From the NCBI GenBank assembly GCA_910583875.1, contig CAJTXT010000007.1, positions 8,657-72,656 of the forward strand: DNA of 64,000 bases, read 5' to 3'. The stretch comes from an uncultured Vampirovibrio sp. GTDB lineage: Bacteria; Cyanobacteriota; Vampirovibrionia; Gastranaerophilales; Gastranaerophilaceae. Shown here piece by piece: positions 43,636 through 52,585 of this stretch. Position numbers and translations under genes: made by a program. The notes beneath the pieces were generated by a model. The model did not search any database. It saw only the letters and a program-made list of their open reading frames with translations, and had not been told where the DNA came from. Positions within the stretch are counted from its first letter, which is position 1; each line of letters starts with the position of its first letter.

Positions 43636-43802
43636 TGTCACCCTGAATTTATTTCAGGGTCTTACCAACAAAGTGTAACTGCTTTTAAATAAAATAAGTT
43701 CTATGCTTTAATTTAAAATTGGTAAGATGCTGTGGAAAACCAGATATTTTTCTCGAAATCAAAGATTTCGGAAAAAGTAGTCAAACAAGTTCAGCATGAC
43801 AG
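43636..43802. repeat. MITE-like repeat with TGTCA/TGACA ends and nested insertion
   Basis: Left end TGTCACCCTGAA then TTTCAGGGTCTTACC; right end from 43721 (GGTAAGATGCTG) to CAGCATGACA at 43802. Inside the right hairpin sits an insertion of about 55 bases with its own palindrome (CGAAATC-AAA-GATTTCG). The same insertion is in the truncated copy at 4813-4880. A partial TGTCATGCTGAACTTG end sits just left at about 43605. Confidence 0.65.
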
Positions 43803-43830
43803 TTGAAGTTTATAATTACTTGAAATTATT

Positions 43831-45060
43831 TTATTTGTTTAAATTCTCAATTATAGCTTTGATATTAGGGTTTGTGATTTTATTTATAATCTCATCTAAA
43901 TTAATATCATTTAACGCATTAAATTGTTTTAAAGTATTTAAAACTTCACAAATTATAATTTCATTATTAGATTTTAAAAGTTCTTTTAAATGAGGAATGG
44001 ATTCTGCCAGATTAAATTCTACAAGTAACGGCAACACAGATAAAATTCTATCATCGGTTGAGTATAATTCTGATAAAACATATTCTTTTTGTTTTTCCCA
44101 AAAATCATTAGGTTGATTTTTTAATAATTCTGCAACTGCAAAAATTTCATTCTTGGTGTTTTTATCTTCGTCAAAAATATATTCTTGGTTTTCGCAAAAC
44201 ATATTGAATTTTGTTAAAGCATTTAATATAATTTCTGCGATTTTACCAGAATATTCATTTTGGGATTTATTAATATTTATAAGATATTCAAAAACTTCAT
44301 ATAGTTCAAATTGAAAAATATCAGCTAAAGGAAGAATTTCTCCAAAACCTGATAAAATATTATCAATTACAATTAGTGTTTCTGCTTTGTATTCAGAATT
44401 TAATAATACAAGCAAGCTTTCCATATATGGAATTTGTCCTGCAATATTTTCGGGCATTTTAGATTTTTTCATTGCCTCAAAAATCTCTTTAAACGGGTAA
44501 TTTTTACCATAAGCGGTGAAAAACTTAACAGCTTTTAATTGCTCAAAATCGTCTTCTAAAACAAGATTTTCTAATGCTATATCAAAAGAAATATCATCTC
44601 TCATTTGCCCAAGGGTTTCTGCTGCGTTATAACTTAAATATTCATCATCACAAAAAGCATATTTATTAAGAGGTTCAAGTGCTACAGTATCAGGAATATA
44701 ATAAAAATATTTTGCAGCGTATGTTTTTTGTGCATCTGTACCTTTTTCAAGCAGTTTAAAAATTTCATCTGTAACATCTTCATTTGCATGTTTTGCTAAA
44801 ATACTTGCAAAAAGATCATCATAATATACAGAATATAAATCAAAAAACTTTATTATATTCATAAAGTTATTTTTTGATACGGCTTTTTCTATTCTTTTAC
44901 AAACATTATTTCTTACAAAATCAAAAAGATAATCTGATTTTTCAACAAGCATTTTAAATAATTGAAGGTCTGCTTGATTTACAAGATAATCAGCAGCTTC
45001 TTGTGCTTTTTTTTCATCTTTGCCTGTTAGATTTTTTAAATATAAATCAAGATTTTCCAT
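43831..45060 (-). CDS. HEAT-repeat protein of unknown function
   Basis: 409 aa, all-helical. Paired helices typical of HEAT/PBS-lyase repeats recur (AAKYFYYIPDTVALEPLNKY; LSYNAAETLGQMRDDISFDI; PHLKELLKSNNEIIICEVLN). The last two repeats are the clearest. No signal peptide, membrane segment or catalytic motif. HEAT proteins serve as scaffolds or, in phycobilisome lineages, as bilin lyases; a lyase role is not expected in a non-photosynthetic genome. The repeat at 43636-43802 lies just beyond its stop codon. Confidence 0.65.
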   Translation of the reverse strand: MENLDLYLKNLTGKDEKKAQEAADYLVNQADLQLFKMLVEKSDYLFDFVRNNVCKRIEKAVSKNNFMNIIKFFDLYSVYYDDLFASILAKHANEDVTDEIFKLLEKGTDAQKTYAAKYFYYIPDTVALEPLNKYAFCDDEYLSYNAAETLGQMRDDISFDIALENLVLEDDFEQLKAVKFFTAYGKNYPFKEIFEAMKKSKMPENIAGQIPYMESLLVLLNSEYKAETLIVIDNILSGFGEILPLADIFQFELYEVFEYLININKSQNEYSGKIAEIILNALTKFNMFCENQEYIFDEDKNTKNEIFAVAELLKNQPNDFWEKQKEYVLSELYSTDDRILSVLPLLVEFNLAESIPHLKELLKSNNEIIICEVLNTLKQFNALNDINLDEIINKITNPNIKAIIENLNK

Positions 45061-45101
45061 AAATTTATTATAAATTGAATAATGCGCTTTTACAAGCTAA
45101 T

Positions 45102-45134
45102 AAAAAACCCTTGAATTATCTTCAAGGGTTTTTT
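45102..45134. terminator. Intrinsic terminator after the first SLH gene
   Basis: AAAAAACCCTTGAA (45102-45115) pairs perfectly with TTCAAGGGTTTTTT (45121-45134), giving T-runs on both strands. On the minus strand it ends the SLH gene at 45154. Confidence 0.9.
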
Positions 45135-45153
45135 ATTTCATTATACTGGTTTT

Positions 45154-46530
45154 TTATTCTTCAATATATTCTCTTGTAATTGTTTTAGTTTGTTGAACGT
45201 AGTCATTATATAAGCTGCAATCAACTTTTAATTCAACTAAAACATCTTCGTTAGCTCTAGCTTTGAAATTAACCCCTGGAGTTAAGAAACCGGTTGCTAA
45301 ACCAACACCAGCACCAACCGGGAAACCAATTGCCATACCATCACCAGAACGGTCATTAGCTTCACCAACAGGAAGACCAACTGCTACGCCGCCAATAGCT
45401 GCACCAGCTACAGTATATTCTAATGGTTTTAACCATTTGTTTTCAGATAAAACACCTTCATTATTATTTAATACTCTTGCAATAAATGGATATTCATGTC
45501 CATTTGGGAATACCATTTTTTCAAAATGTAAATAAACTTCAGCGTTTTTATTAATCCATCTTTTATCTCTTAATTCTGCAACAGTTGCATATAATTTTGT
45601 ATTTGCAGGAATTAATAATGTACCTTCTTTTGTAACAATATCTTTTTTGAAGTAGAAAGGAATTACATCGCCAACTTTATGTTTTGTAGAATTGAAAGAT
45701 TCTAAGAAAGAAACTCTAAATACATTTTTAGCTAAAATAATTCTTCTTAAGTTTGTAATGTTAACTCTGTCTACTGCAGATTTACCATAGTTATCTAAGT
45801 GCTCAACAGATAATATATATTCTTGAGGTTCTTGTGGTTCTTGTGCAACATCAGCATTATTATCATCCCCTGCATTTGCATCAGCTTTATAGTTAGGGTC
45901 AACTAAATCCATAGCTCTCATTAATCTAGCAAGTAAAACGGCAGCTTCTGCTCTATTTAATTCTCTATTAGGATTTAATTCTGTTTCCAAAGGATAGTTG
46001 ATGTACAAGCCATATTTAATAGCTTTAGAAAATGGGAAAATGCCCCATTCAGGAATTTCTTTTGAATCTGCAAATTGATTTAAAATTGCTGTATCAATAT
46101 CAGTATCAACTGTGATATGGCTCATAATAGAAGCTGTTTCAAGCTTTGTAATAAATCTTTGTGGTTTAAATTCACCATCTGTATAACCATAAATTAAACC
46201 GAATTGTTCAGCTCTTGCGATTGATGGGTAACCAAAAGTTTCTTGTGTTACATCTGAATAATTTGGAACAACATTAATAGGTGCTTGTGCAAGACCTAAT
46301 GCTCTTAATAACCATTCAGTCCAATCAACCCTTGTTACACGTTCCATTGGTTTATAAGTATTGTCACCATAAATTGGTACAATATTTTTTGTAACTACGT
46401 CTTCAATTTCTTCTGCTGCCCAGTAATCATCAGGAATATCAGTGTAATCCTTAGCAAATGCAGTAGAAATACCTGTTAACAACAATGTCATACTTAAAAA
46501 GACAGTTGCTAAATTCTTTCTAAAATTCAT
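45154..46530 (-). CDS. SLH-domain envelope protein with glycine-zipper C-terminus
   Basis: 458 aa from the ATG at 46528-46530 (GAGG upstream). Signal peptide MNFRKNLATVFLSMTLLLTG...AFA. Three SLH-like repeats follow (YTDIPDDYWAAEEIEDVV; NYSDVTQETFGYPSIARAEQ; QFADSKEIPEWGIFPFSKA) up to about residue 210, which bind peptidoglycan-linked polymer. The middle is beta-rich. Near the C-terminus a Gly/Ala-rich stretch (GAAIGGVAVGLPVG; GMAIGFPVGAGVGLATGF) looks like a glycine zipper able to insert in membranes. The gene at 49835 has the same plan, so they are paralogues. In cyanobacteria SLH proteins tether the outer membrane to the wall; the same job is inferred here. Confidence 0.8.
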   Translation of the reverse strand: MNFRKNLATVFLSMTLLLTGISTAFAKDYTDIPDDYWAAEEIEDVVTKNIVPIYGDNTYKPMERVTRVDWTEWLLRALGLAQAPINVVPNYSDVTQETFGYPSIARAEQFGLIYGYTDGEFKPQRFITKLETASIMSHITVDTDIDTAILNQFADSKEIPEWGIFPFSKAIKYGLYINYPLETELNPNRELNRAEAAVLLARLMRAMDLVDPNYKADANAGDDNNADVAQEPQEPQEYILSVEHLDNYGKSAVDRVNITNLRRIILAKNVFRVSFLESFNSTKHKVGDVIPFYFKKDIVTKEGTLLIPANTKLYATVAELRDKRWINKNAEVYLHFEKMVFPNGHEYPFIARVLNNNEGVLSENKWLKPLEYTVAGAAIGGVAVGLPVGEANDRSGDGMAIGFPVGAGVGLATGFLTPGVNFKARANEDVLVELKVDCSLYNDYVQQTKTITREYIEE

Positions 46531-46756
46531 TTTTACCTCACTTAAACTATTTATTATAAATATACTTATTCCATAATATATACCCAAATTATAAGTTAAA
46601 ATGTTTTTTTAGGCAATAAAACTACGTATAATAGTGTAGAAACATTAAAAAAATTGTATAATATTATAAAGTTCTTTTAATATATTAAGGTGCAAATGTT
46701 AAAAACCTTTTTTTAAGGGAACATAACTAATTATAAAGAGAAGGGTTTATTTAATT

Positions 46757-48604
46757 ATGAAAGAAAATTTGAAAAATTATTTGTGTTCAACATTAGTTAT
46801 GTGTTGTTTTTGTTCTTGTTCCGTTTTTGCACAAGATGATGCTCAATATACTGATAAAAAATTGCAAAAATGTGTTTCTCAATTAAAAATGGAAGGGCTT
46901 TCAGATCATTATTTAGTACAAATTGAACAATTAACATATCAGCAAGCCCAAAATAGACAATTTGATAAAGCATTAAATACAGCACAATACTTGATAAATG
47001 CGAGTAAAAAATATTATGGTGCCAATCATCCGCGTACAGGTTTTGCCTATATAGCCAGAGCTAGAATTTATCAATATATGGCACTTTTCAATAAATCAAT
47101 TCAAGATTTAGATATTGCTAATTCAATTTATGAAAAAAATCCTAATGATTTTGATTTGGCAAACAATGTAATGTTAACATATGCAATGCAATATAACTAT
47201 GTGCAACAATATTCTAAATCAATTTCATACTTGCAAAAAACGCTTTCAAAAGAATACCAATATAATGGTATGTCCTATGTGTATAATGATCTTGCAAATG
47301 CTTATACTCAATCAAAAGAGATGAAAAAAGCATTAGAATATTATGACAAACAATATAAAGATTTGGTTTCTAATAATTTAGCTGTAAGTCAAAATATGTT
47401 TTATTATTACTTATCGATAGCAGGATTGTACCAAAATATAGGTTTATATCCTGATGCAGCAAAAAATTTAGAGAAAGCTGAAAATTTATTAGCACAGTTG
47501 GATGATTCTAATAAAAGTCTATTGATATCTTTAAATAAAGCTAAAATTATGTATCTTAATGAGGTAAGATATTTTGACGAATCAATAGCTTTGCTTTCTG
47601 AAACTGAAGCATTGGTAGAAAAATATGGCAGTACACATGATAAAGAACATATAAAAACTTATTATATTGATTTGTACAAGGATAAAAAAGAATATTCTAA
47701 AACATATAAGTATTTTAATGATATTGAAAAATTATATAGTAACTTGCCGCAAGATTCGCTTGCAACTTTATTCCCTATTTTAGAGAAAAAAATTGAAATG
47801 TATAAAGATATGCAAGAGTTTAATAAATCATGTGAGGCTCTTTGTAATGCACTTAGAAAATTAGAAATGCAAAAAGAAAATACACCTTCATTATATGCAT
47901 ATTTCTTATTGAAAAAATTTGATTTAAATAAAGATGAAAATAAATTAGATGAAGCAAAAATTGCTTTAGATACAGCATTTGAATATTATAAGAAATCGGT
48001 TCCTGAAAATTCTTATGAGTATTTTGAGGTGTATAAACGATACGGTCAATTAAATGCTCATAAAGGCAACAGTATAGAAGCATTAAAGTATTATAATAAG
48101 GCAAAAAATATTAATATTGCATTATTAGGCGAAGTTAATCGTGATCTGGCAGATATATATGCTGATATTGCAAATAATGTTGATAATGAAAAAGATGCAA
48201 TTGCATATATAAATAAATCTATAGACATAAGAAAAGCTTGCTATGGTGAAAAACACCAAAAAGTATATAGTAAGTTAATAAACAAGTATCATTTATACAA
48301 TAAATTTGAAAAGCATGATGAAGCCGCAAAATTGCTGGAACAAATAAATAATGATGTAAATTCAAAACAAATCAAAGGTGATACTGGTTCTTCCATTGAT
48401 TATCAATTAAATCTTATAAATGCGTACAATGCATTATCTAATAATGATACTGCTAAAGCTGAACTATATGCAAATAATGCATTGAAATATGCATTAACGA
48501 AAAAAAATAAAAAACAAATATATGAGATAAAATATCATATATATTCTAATACCGGAAATAAATTAAAAGCAGAAAAATATAAGAAATTAGCAGATATTGC
48601 ATAG
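46757..48604 (+). CDS. Exported TPR-repeat protein
   Basis: 615 aa. The N-terminus (LVMCCFCSCSVFAQDD) is a Cys-rich signal peptide; cleavage after VFA is likely, though a lipobox is not excluded. The rest is a string of tetratricopeptide repeats, e.g. YVYNDLANAYTQSKEMKKAL, YLSIAGLYQNIGLYPDAAKN, EYFEVYKRYGQLNAHKGNSI and DIYADIANNVDNEKDAIAYI. TPR arrays are protein-binding scaffolds; located outside the inner membrane, this one could organise envelope or secretion components. TATAAT at 46657-46662 may be the -10. It is followed by a strong terminator, so it is a single-gene unit. Confidence 0.78.
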   Translation: MKENLKNYLCSTLVMCCFCSCSVFAQDDAQYTDKKLQKCVSQLKMEGLSDHYLVQIEQLTYQQAQNRQFDKALNTAQYLINASKKYYGANHPRTGFAYIARARIYQYMALFNKSIQDLDIANSIYEKNPNDFDLANNVMLTYAMQYNYVQQYSKSISYLQKTLSKEYQYNGMSYVYNDLANAYTQSKEMKKALEYYDKQYKDLVSNNLAVSQNMFYYYLSIAGLYQNIGLYPDAAKNLEKAENLLAQLDDSNKSLLISLNKAKIMYLNEVRYFDESIALLSETEALVEKYGSTHDKEHIKTYYIDLYKDKKEYSKTYKYFNDIEKLYSNLPQDSLATLFPILEKKIEMYKDMQEFNKSCEALCNALRKLEMQKENTPSLYAYFLLKKFDLNKDENKLDEAKIALDTAFEYYKKSVPENSYEYFEVYKRYGQLNAHKGNSIEALKYYNKAKNINIALLGEVNRDLADIYADIANNVDNEKDAIAYINKSIDIRKACYGEKHQKVYSKLINKYHLYNKFEKHDEAAKLLEQINNDVNSKQIKGDTGSSIDYQLNLINAYNALSNNDTAKAELYANNALKYALTKKNKKQIYEIKYHIYSNTGNKLKAEKYKKLADIA

Positions 48605-48610
48605 TTCAAT

Positions 48611-48640
48611 AAAAAAGACTGATTGTTATCAGTCTTTTTT
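48611..48640 (+). terminator. Intrinsic terminator of the TPR gene
   Basis: AAAAAAGACTGAT and ATCAGTCTTTTTT pair perfectly around TGTT (48611-48640). Confidence 0.9.
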
Positions 48641-48699
48641 ATTGACAAAATATAGAAAATATGAGAATATCTCTTAAACTTTATTACTGAGGTGTATTT

Positions 48700-49401
48700 T
48701 TGTTTGAAAAATTAAAAAAAATTATATTTAAAAGTTATTCGCTTGACGATTTGGGTCAAAAATATTGTACAAACAAAGCAAGTATTAATAATTGTTTAAA
48801 AACATATAACTATTTAAATCATTATGAAAAGCTATTTAAAAATATGAAAAATCAAAGATTCACACTTGTTGAATTTGGAGTTCATAAGGGCAGCTCTGTT
48901 CAAATGTGGAGTGAATATTTTAAAAAAGCGCAAATAATAGGTGTGGATAAATCGTTAATAAATTTGAAAAATAAAAGAATACAAATAATTCAAAGGAATA
49001 TTTTAACGGAAACAGAAGAGTTATATAGTGAAATAGAAAAGTATTTTGGATCTATAAATATAATTATAGACGATTGTATCCATTCTTGGAAATCGCAAAG
49101 AATGCTTTTTGAAAAGTATTTTCCTCTATTGAATTCCAAAGGTATTTATATAGTAGAAGATGTAATGTTTGACAAAAAAGGCGCTATTGAAATTGATGAT
49201 TTTGAAGAAAATTCAGATAAAGAAATTTCCTTTACGGAATATACAAAGAAATTGTTGGAATTTTTACGGTATCCATATATATGCAGAGAAGAATGGATGC
49301 TGAATGATATCTTTTTAACTACTAAAAAAGCTGATGAAATAATATATTCGATTGAAAGTATAATGTATATTCCCGGGGCAATAATAATTACAAAAAGATA
49401 A
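48700..49401 (+). CDS. Class I SAM-dependent methyltransferase (Methyltransf_24-like)
   Basis: 233 aa. FTLVEFGVHKGSSVQMWSEY is the AdoMet-binding motif I, IIGVDKS is the acidic end of strand beta-2, and INIIIDDCIHSWKSQRMLFE plus SKGIYIVEDV are the later Rossmann strands. Relatives (Methyltransf_24, CmcI-like) methylate sugars or small molecules, often in glycan loci. The start is a TTG at 48700 with TGAGG upstream; the only nearby ATG is too far inside. It begins about 60 bases after the TPR terminator. The substrate is unknown. Confidence 0.72.
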   Translation: MFEKLKKIIFKSYSLDDLGQKYCTNKASINNCLKTYNYLNHYEKLFKNMKNQRFTLVEFGVHKGSSVQMWSEYFKKAQIIGVDKSLINLKNKRIQIIQRNILTETEELYSEIEKYFGSINIIIDDCIHSWKSQRMLFEKYFPLLNSKGIYIVEDVMFDKKGAIEIDDFEENSDKEISFTEYTKKLLEFLRYPYICREEWMLNDIFLTTKKADEIIYSIESIMYIPGAIIITKR

Positions 49402-49434
49402 AAAGAAGACGGAGTTTAAACTCCGTCTTCTTTT
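49401..49434. terminator. Bidirectional intrinsic terminator
   Basis: A perfect 34-base palindrome centred on GGAGTTTAAACTCC with flanking AAAAGAAGAC/GTCTTCTTTT. It ends the methyltransferase gene (plus) and, four bases from its CCA, tRNA-Leu (minus). Confidence 0.9.
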
Positions 49435-49437
49435 AAA

Positions 49438-49521
49438 TGGTGGGCGTGAAGAGACTCGAACTCCCATGCCGAAGGCGCTTGATCCTAAGTCAAGTGCGTC
49501 TACCAATTTCGCCACACGCCC
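49438..49521 (-). tRNA. tRNA-Leu (anticodon TAG)
   Basis: 84 nt with encoded CCA. Acceptor GGGCGTG/CACGCCC, anticodon stem CTTGA/TCAAG with loop CTTAGGA (anticodon TAG), a long variable arm (GCGCCTTCGGCAT) typical of Leu, and T arm GGGAG-TTCGAGT-CTCTT. Confidence 0.95.
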
Positions 49522-49590
49522 ATATTCAATTTTCAATATAACTAATTTAACACATTAAAAAATAAAGTCAATTAATTATTCTGCAAAAAA

Positions 49591-49663
<73 letters not shown>

Positions 49664-49762
49664 ATAAGTCAATAATACCGTATCATATAGATAATTGCAT
49701 GTCAATTAAAATTTTAGTTGTTTGATCTGTTTAATACCTTTTTACAATAATTTTAATTATAT

Positions 49763-49791
49763 TTGCATTATAGTTTTAGTTATTATATAAT
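49763..49791 (+). promoter_or_regulatory. Promoter of the second SLH gene
   Basis: TTGCAT (49763-49768), 17 bases, then TATAAT (49786-49791). The start point falls near 49798, leaving a leader of about 37 bases before the ATG at 49835. Confidence 0.65.
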
Positions 49792-49834
49792 CAACTTGAT
49801 TAGTTTAGTTTTACTATTAAAAATGGAGAAAAAA

Positions 49835-51091
49835 ATGAAAAAGATTTTAGCTATGTTTGCTGTATTTTTCATGATGTGTGCTTTTAATGCTGCGAATGCT
49901 GCTGTTTACAGTGATGTTCCTGCAAATTATTGGGCAAATAAAGAAATTACAGCTGTTGTAAATGATGGTGTACTTCCTCTTAAAGGAAATGCTTTCTTAC
50001 CAACTAAAGATGTTACAAGATCAGATTTTAACTCTGCATTATTAAAAACATTAGGTCACAAAACAGCTTCTTTATCTGAAAAAAATCCTTTCTCAGATGT
50101 TGTTTCTTCTAGAGCTGATTATGGTGATATTTTATTATCTTCTAAATTAGGTTTAATTTATGGTTACAACGATGGTACTTTTAAACCTGATAGAATCATG
50201 ACTAAAGCAGAAGCTGCTTCTGTTATCAGCCATATTACTAAAGATTTCAAAGGTAATACAAAATCTTTAAATCAATTCAAAGATAAAAACGCTATCCCAG
50301 CTTGGGCTACTCGTCAATATGCTAAAACTATTGACCTAGGCGTTTATGTTAACTATCCAGATGCTGATGAATTATTACCAAATAAAAACTTAAATAGAGC
50401 TGAAGCAGCTGTTTTACTATATAAATTAAAACAACAAATCGGCGCTGTAAAAGAACAATACGTTAGCAAAGAAACAGTTCTTAGAACTGAACATTTAGAT
50501 GTAACTAAAAAAGCTGAAGTTGATACAGTTAAAATTACATCAACTAGAAAAATTGTAGAAGCTAAAAATATAATTAAAGGTTATTTCTATACTTATTTTA
50601 CTTCTAAAGATGTTCAAGTTGGTGATACAGTTACTTTCACAGCTAAAAATGATATCTATACTGAAGAAGGTACTTTAGTAATTCCAGCAAAAACAACAAT
50701 GAAGGCTAAAGTTGCTTCTGTTGAACCTAAAAAATGGTGGAATAAAAATGATAAAGTTACTGTAGAATTTGAATCAATGACTTTACCTTGTGGTGTTTGC
50801 GTTCCATTTAAAGCAGAAGTTATCAATAATAATGGTGTTTTAACAGAAAATAGATGGGCTAAACCTGTTGGCTATACAGTTGCTGGTGCTGCTGTTGGTG
50901 CTGGTGCTGGTGTTGGCGTTGCAGGCTTTACTGGTCACCACCACTATGGTAACGGTGTTGCTATAGGTACTCCTGTTGGTGCTGGTCTTGGCTTATTAAC
51001 CGGTTTAACTACTCCAGGTAGAACATATAAAGCTAACGATGGCGACTTTGTTTGGTTAGAATTAACTCAAGATTTATCAATTCCTAACTAA
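49835..51091 (+). CDS. SLH-domain envelope protein with glycine-zipper C-terminus (second paralogue)
   Basis: 418 aa from the ATG at 49835, chosen because GGAG lies six bases upstream; longer frames run into the promoter. Signal peptide MKKILAMFAVFFMMCAFNAANA. Three SLH-like repeats: VYSDVPANYWANKEITAVV, PFSDVVSSRADYGDILLSSK, and QFKDKNAIPAWATRQYAKT. A conserved beta-rich region matches the paralogue at 45154 (e.g. TLVIPAKTTMKAKVASVEPK against the same segment there). The C-terminal Gly-rich stretch (GAAVGAGAGVGVAGF, GVAIGTPVGAGLGLLTGL) is the zipper. Clean promoter, ribosome site and terminator suggest strong expression, as for a main envelope protein. Confidence 0.82.
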   Translation: MKKILAMFAVFFMMCAFNAANAAVYSDVPANYWANKEITAVVNDGVLPLKGNAFLPTKDVTRSDFNSALLKTLGHKTASLSEKNPFSDVVSSRADYGDILLSSKLGLIYGYNDGTFKPDRIMTKAEAASVISHITKDFKGNTKSLNQFKDKNAIPAWATRQYAKTIDLGVYVNYPDADELLPNKNLNRAEAAVLLYKLKQQIGAVKEQYVSKETVLRTEHLDVTKKAEVDTVKITSTRKIVEAKNIIKGYFYTYFTSKDVQVGDTVTFTAKNDIYTEEGTLVIPAKTTMKAKVASVEPKKWWNKNDKVTVEFESMTLPCGVCVPFKAEVINNNGVLTENRWAKPVGYTVAGAAVGAGAGVGVAGFTGHHHYGNGVAIGTPVGAGLGLLTGLTTPGRTYKANDGDFVWLELTQDLSIPN

Positions 51092-51110
51092 TCAATATTT
51101 ATGAAAAAGA

Positions 51111-51141
51111 AAAAACCTCTTGAATTTTCAAGAGGTTTTTT
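51111..51141 (+). terminator. Intrinsic terminator of the second SLH gene
   Basis: AAAAACCTCTTGAA pairs with TTCAAGAGGTTTTT, followed by TC (51111-51141). Confidence 0.88.
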
Positions 51142-51217
51142 CATGCACTTGAAATATAAATTTGTTCCTGTTAGTATTTAACTATAAATAAATTAAGTTT
51201 AAAGGTGGTGAAAATAA

Positions 51218-51391
51218 ATGCCAGAAATTAGAGTTGGTGATAACGAAAGTATTGAAAGCGCTCTAAAAAGATTTAAGAAAAAAATCCAAAAAGCAGGTAT
51301 ACTTTCTGAAATCAAACGTCGTGAACGTTATGAAAAACCAAGTATAAAGAAAAAACGTAAATCTGAAGCAGCTCGCAAAAGACGCGTTTAA
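51218..51391 (+). CDS. rpsU: 30S ribosomal protein S21
   Basis: 57 aa: MPEIRVGDNESIESALKRF at the start, then KKKIQKAG, a charged ERYEKPSIKKKRK segment and a C-terminal RKRRV. These match S21, a small basic protein of the 30S subunit needed for initiation on leadered mRNAs. AAAGGTGG lies eight bases before the ATG. It stands alone between the SLH gene terminator and its own. Confidence 0.93.
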   Translation: MPEIRVGDNESIESALKRFKKKIQKAGILSEIKRRERYEKPSIKKKRKSEAARKRRV

Positions 51392-51401
51392 TATAGATTA
51401 T

Positions 51402-51435
51402 AAAAAAGAGAACCACAATTGTGGTTCTCTTTTTT
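51402..51435. terminator. Bidirectional intrinsic terminator of rpsU and the 51441 gene
   Basis: A perfect palindrome AGAGAACCACAATTGTGGTT with extensions to six A and six T (51402-51435), between convergent genes. Confidence 0.9.
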
Positions 51436-51440
51436 ATTTC

Positions 51441-52496
51441 TTATTTTTCTTTTTTAAATATGCCAAACAATTTTAATAATCCTTTGACTTTCCCCATAAT
51501 TCCTGTTTTCTGTGTTGGTCCGGGCAAAGCTAACGGTTCAGATTTTACCGAAATTTGATTATGTGATTTTGGTGAATTAATTACTGCTAAAGATTTTGGC
51601 TGATTAATTGCTAATGCTGTAGGATTTTTGTCTATTACTGCTAATTCTGTTCCATTGTTTTTCGCAATCGCTAGTGTTGTACCATTTGAGTCTGCTGGTG
51701 TAATTTCACAAAAATCAACATCAATTATGTCAAGTTTTCTACTAGAATTACCTTTAGGTAAACCATTTTTCTCAAGAATAGCAAGTTCTTCAGGTGAAAC
51801 AATTTCTGCTTCGACTCTTGGTATGACTGCAGGTTTATTCGATGCAGCACCTTTTATACTATTCATTGCAGTTGATAACTTAGATGATACACCAGAAACA
51901 CTTTTTGAAATATTTTTAGGTGCACTTTTTATACAGTTTTTTATTGCAGCAAAGGTAGACATTTCTTTTGCTCCTTGTACTCCAGCTGTTTTTAAGGCAG
52001 ATTTAGCGCCAGCAGCAGAAACACCTACAGTAAATGTTCCTGACCCCATATCTTGCCAAGCGTTTGCTGCTTGTTCATCTGTTGTGGCTTTAGCTTGTTT
52101 GTATATTCCTTTTCCAATTTGAATACCACCTCCAAGAAGTCCTGCTGCTACCATTACTGGTGCTGCCGCTCCTCCTGTCGCGGCAATTAACGCTGCACCA
52201 CCAATTATGGATGCTGCCGTTAATGCTATATTCTTTGGTGAAGAAAACATTGTTTTAACAGGTTTTATTATACCTTTTCCAAAATTCTTCATTTTTTCTT
52301 TAAAAGAAATTTTTCCATCATCTTTGCCATCTTTGCAATATTTTGATGTTTTTTCTAATTTATCATTTGTTATTTGTCTTGATAGTGCAGAATTAGAATA
52401 ATATGGTTTTTTATATTTTGTAGATTTGACACCCCAAGACTCTAGAATTTGCCCTGTGAAATCACATAAATTTGTATCTACATAATTTGGTATCAT
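51441..52496 (-). CDS. Lineage-type hypothetical protein with Gly/Ala-rich hydrophobic centre
   Basis: 351 aa. It starts MIPNYVDTNLCDFTGQILES with no signal peptide. KISFKEKMKNFGKGIIKPVK (residues about 63-82) precedes a hydrophobic Gly/Ala stretch (IALTAASIIGGAALIAATGG) and a second one (APVMVAAGLLGGGIQIGKGI), which could be membrane-active hairpins. The C-terminal half is low-complexity with repeated short units (TLAIAKN; ELAVIDKN; ALAINQPK; SLAVINSPK). The KIS-FKEKMKNFGKG..TMFSSPKNI block is familiar to me from Gastranaerophilales hypotheticals, without known function. Confidence 0.55.
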   Translation of the reverse strand: MIPNYVDTNLCDFTGQILESWGVKSTKYKKPYYSNSALSRQITNDKLEKTSKYCKDGKDDGKISFKEKMKNFGKGIIKPVKTMFSSPKNIALTAASIIGGAALIAATGGAAAPVMVAAGLLGGGIQIGKGIYKQAKATTDEQAANAWQDMGSGTFTVGVSAAGAKSALKTAGVQGAKEMSTFAAIKNCIKSAPKNISKSVSGVSSKLSTAMNSIKGAASNKPAVIPRVEAEIVSPEELAILEKNGLPKGNSSRKLDIIDVDFCEITPADSNGTTLAIAKNNGTELAVIDKNPTALAINQPKSLAVINSPKSHNQISVKSEPLALPGPTQKTGIMGKVKGLLKLFGIFKKEK

Positions 52497-52585
52497 AAAT
52501 CCTCGATAAATTTTGCCTATATTTATATAAAAAATTTTTATATAGGAAATTGCTCATTTGTAAATTAAATGTAAATCTATGTAAT